Shown here: one piece after another, positions 15,480 through 15,834 of the stretch
Layout of the letters: every line of letters begins with the position of its first letter
How positions within the stretch are numbered: the stretch's first letter is position 1
From: Alphaproteobacteria bacterium
Lineage (GTDB): Bacteria > Pseudomonadota > Alphaproteobacteria > Rickettsiales > SXRF01
Length of the DNA: 15,834 nucleotides
Direction of reading: 5' to 3'
NCBI GenBank assembly: GCA_019243895.1
Contig: JAFATP010000148.1
Span: 1 to 15,834 of the forward strand
Notes under the pieces: model-generated
The model's database searches: none
Seen by the model: the letters and a program-made list of their open reading frames with translations, nothing else
Told to the model about the DNA's origin: nothing
Program-made: the position numbers and the translations under genes

Positions 15480-15483
15480 ACCC

Positions 15484-15834
15484 ATGCATTTCACCGATCG
15501 CGCCTTCGTTCTCTCGGTTCGCCGCCATGCGGAACATAACGGCATTATCAAGGTTTTAAGCAAGGATCACGGTGTCATCGGCGGCCTGGCGCGCGGCGTG
15601 GCGGGTAAAACCGGCCGCGGGCTTTGGCAGCCGGGAAATGCCGTGATGGTCAGCTGGAAGGCGCGGCTGCCGGATCAGCTCGGCACGCTCACCGGCGAGC
15701 TGATGGAGCCGGTGGCATCCCGGCTGATGGCGCGTGCCGACGCCTTATCCGCCTTGCTCTCCGCGGCGGCACTGGTGAGCATTCTGCTGCCGGAGCGCGC
15801 GCCTCACCCCAGGCTTTATCAGTCGATGCATCAA
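15484..15834 (+). CDS. recO: DNA repair protein RecO, N-terminal part (runs off the window edge)
   Basis: The reading frame from ATG at 15484 is open to the window end (117 codons), giving MHFTDRAFVLSVRRHAEHNG, then SKDHGVIGGLARGV, LWQPGNAVMVSWKARLPDQLGTLTGEL and a helical stretch ending LLPERAPHPRLYQ. This is the RecO OB-fold N-terminal domain and the start of its helical domain. RecO loads RecA on SSB-coated DNA with RecR. It is divergent from hsp20 across 97 bp and its promoter must overlap the hsp20 control region; no strong ribosome site is visible. The C-terminal part is outside the window. Confidence 0.93.
   Translation, partial: MHFTDRAFVLSVRRHAEHNGIIKVLSKDHGVIGGLARGVAGKTGRGLWQPGNAVMVSWKARLPDQLGTLTGELMEPVASRLMARADALSALLSAAALVSILLPERAPHPRLYQSMHQ

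Overview
The window is a compact, GC-rich stretch of an alphaproteobacterial chromosome. Two things point there: the recG / sdhE / mfd neighbourhood (the SdhE-Mfd pair overlapping by GTGA), and an isc operon whose regulator is followed by two cysteine desulfurase genes, a layout known from Rickettsiales and other early-branching Alphaproteobacteria. The GC richness argues against a reduced Rickettsia-type genome. I see no rRNA, tRNA, CRISPR array, insertion sequence or phage gene, and no stretch above about 110 bp lacks a gene.

Left block (1-4716, minus strand, read right to left): cysE - iscR - NifS-like desulfurase - iscS - unknown 104-aa gene - iscU - iscA - hscB (cut by the window edge). 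Genes overlap or are separated by a few bases to about 60 bp, so this looks like one transcription unit making cysteine (CysE), drawing sulfur from it (IscS and its paralog), building clusters on IscU, passing them on through IscA and HscB, and sensing the result through IscR. The 104-aa gene between iscS and iscU is the least explained part.

Middle block (4830-11059): on the plus strand, an alpha/beta hydrolase of the COG2945 type and a membrane-anchored protein with two GxxH motifs resembling the TIKI/TraB/ChaN superfamily. On the minus strand, running toward these, a PAS plus degenerate GGDEF gene, recG and anmK (peptidoglycan recycling); recG and anmK overlap.

Right block (11129-15834): sdhE and mfd on the plus strand, a strong terminator, an Hsp20 gene on the minus strand, and the start of recO on the plus strand. 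The 97-bp gap between hsp20 and recO is the best regulatory find: a near-consensus heat-shock sigma (RpoH) promoter, a 7-bp hairpin at the predicted 5' end of the mRNA, and a second hairpin that pairs the Shine-Dalgarno sequence, which together look like a ROSE-type RNA thermometer. RecG, Mfd and RecO give this side a DNA repair and replication-restart flavour.
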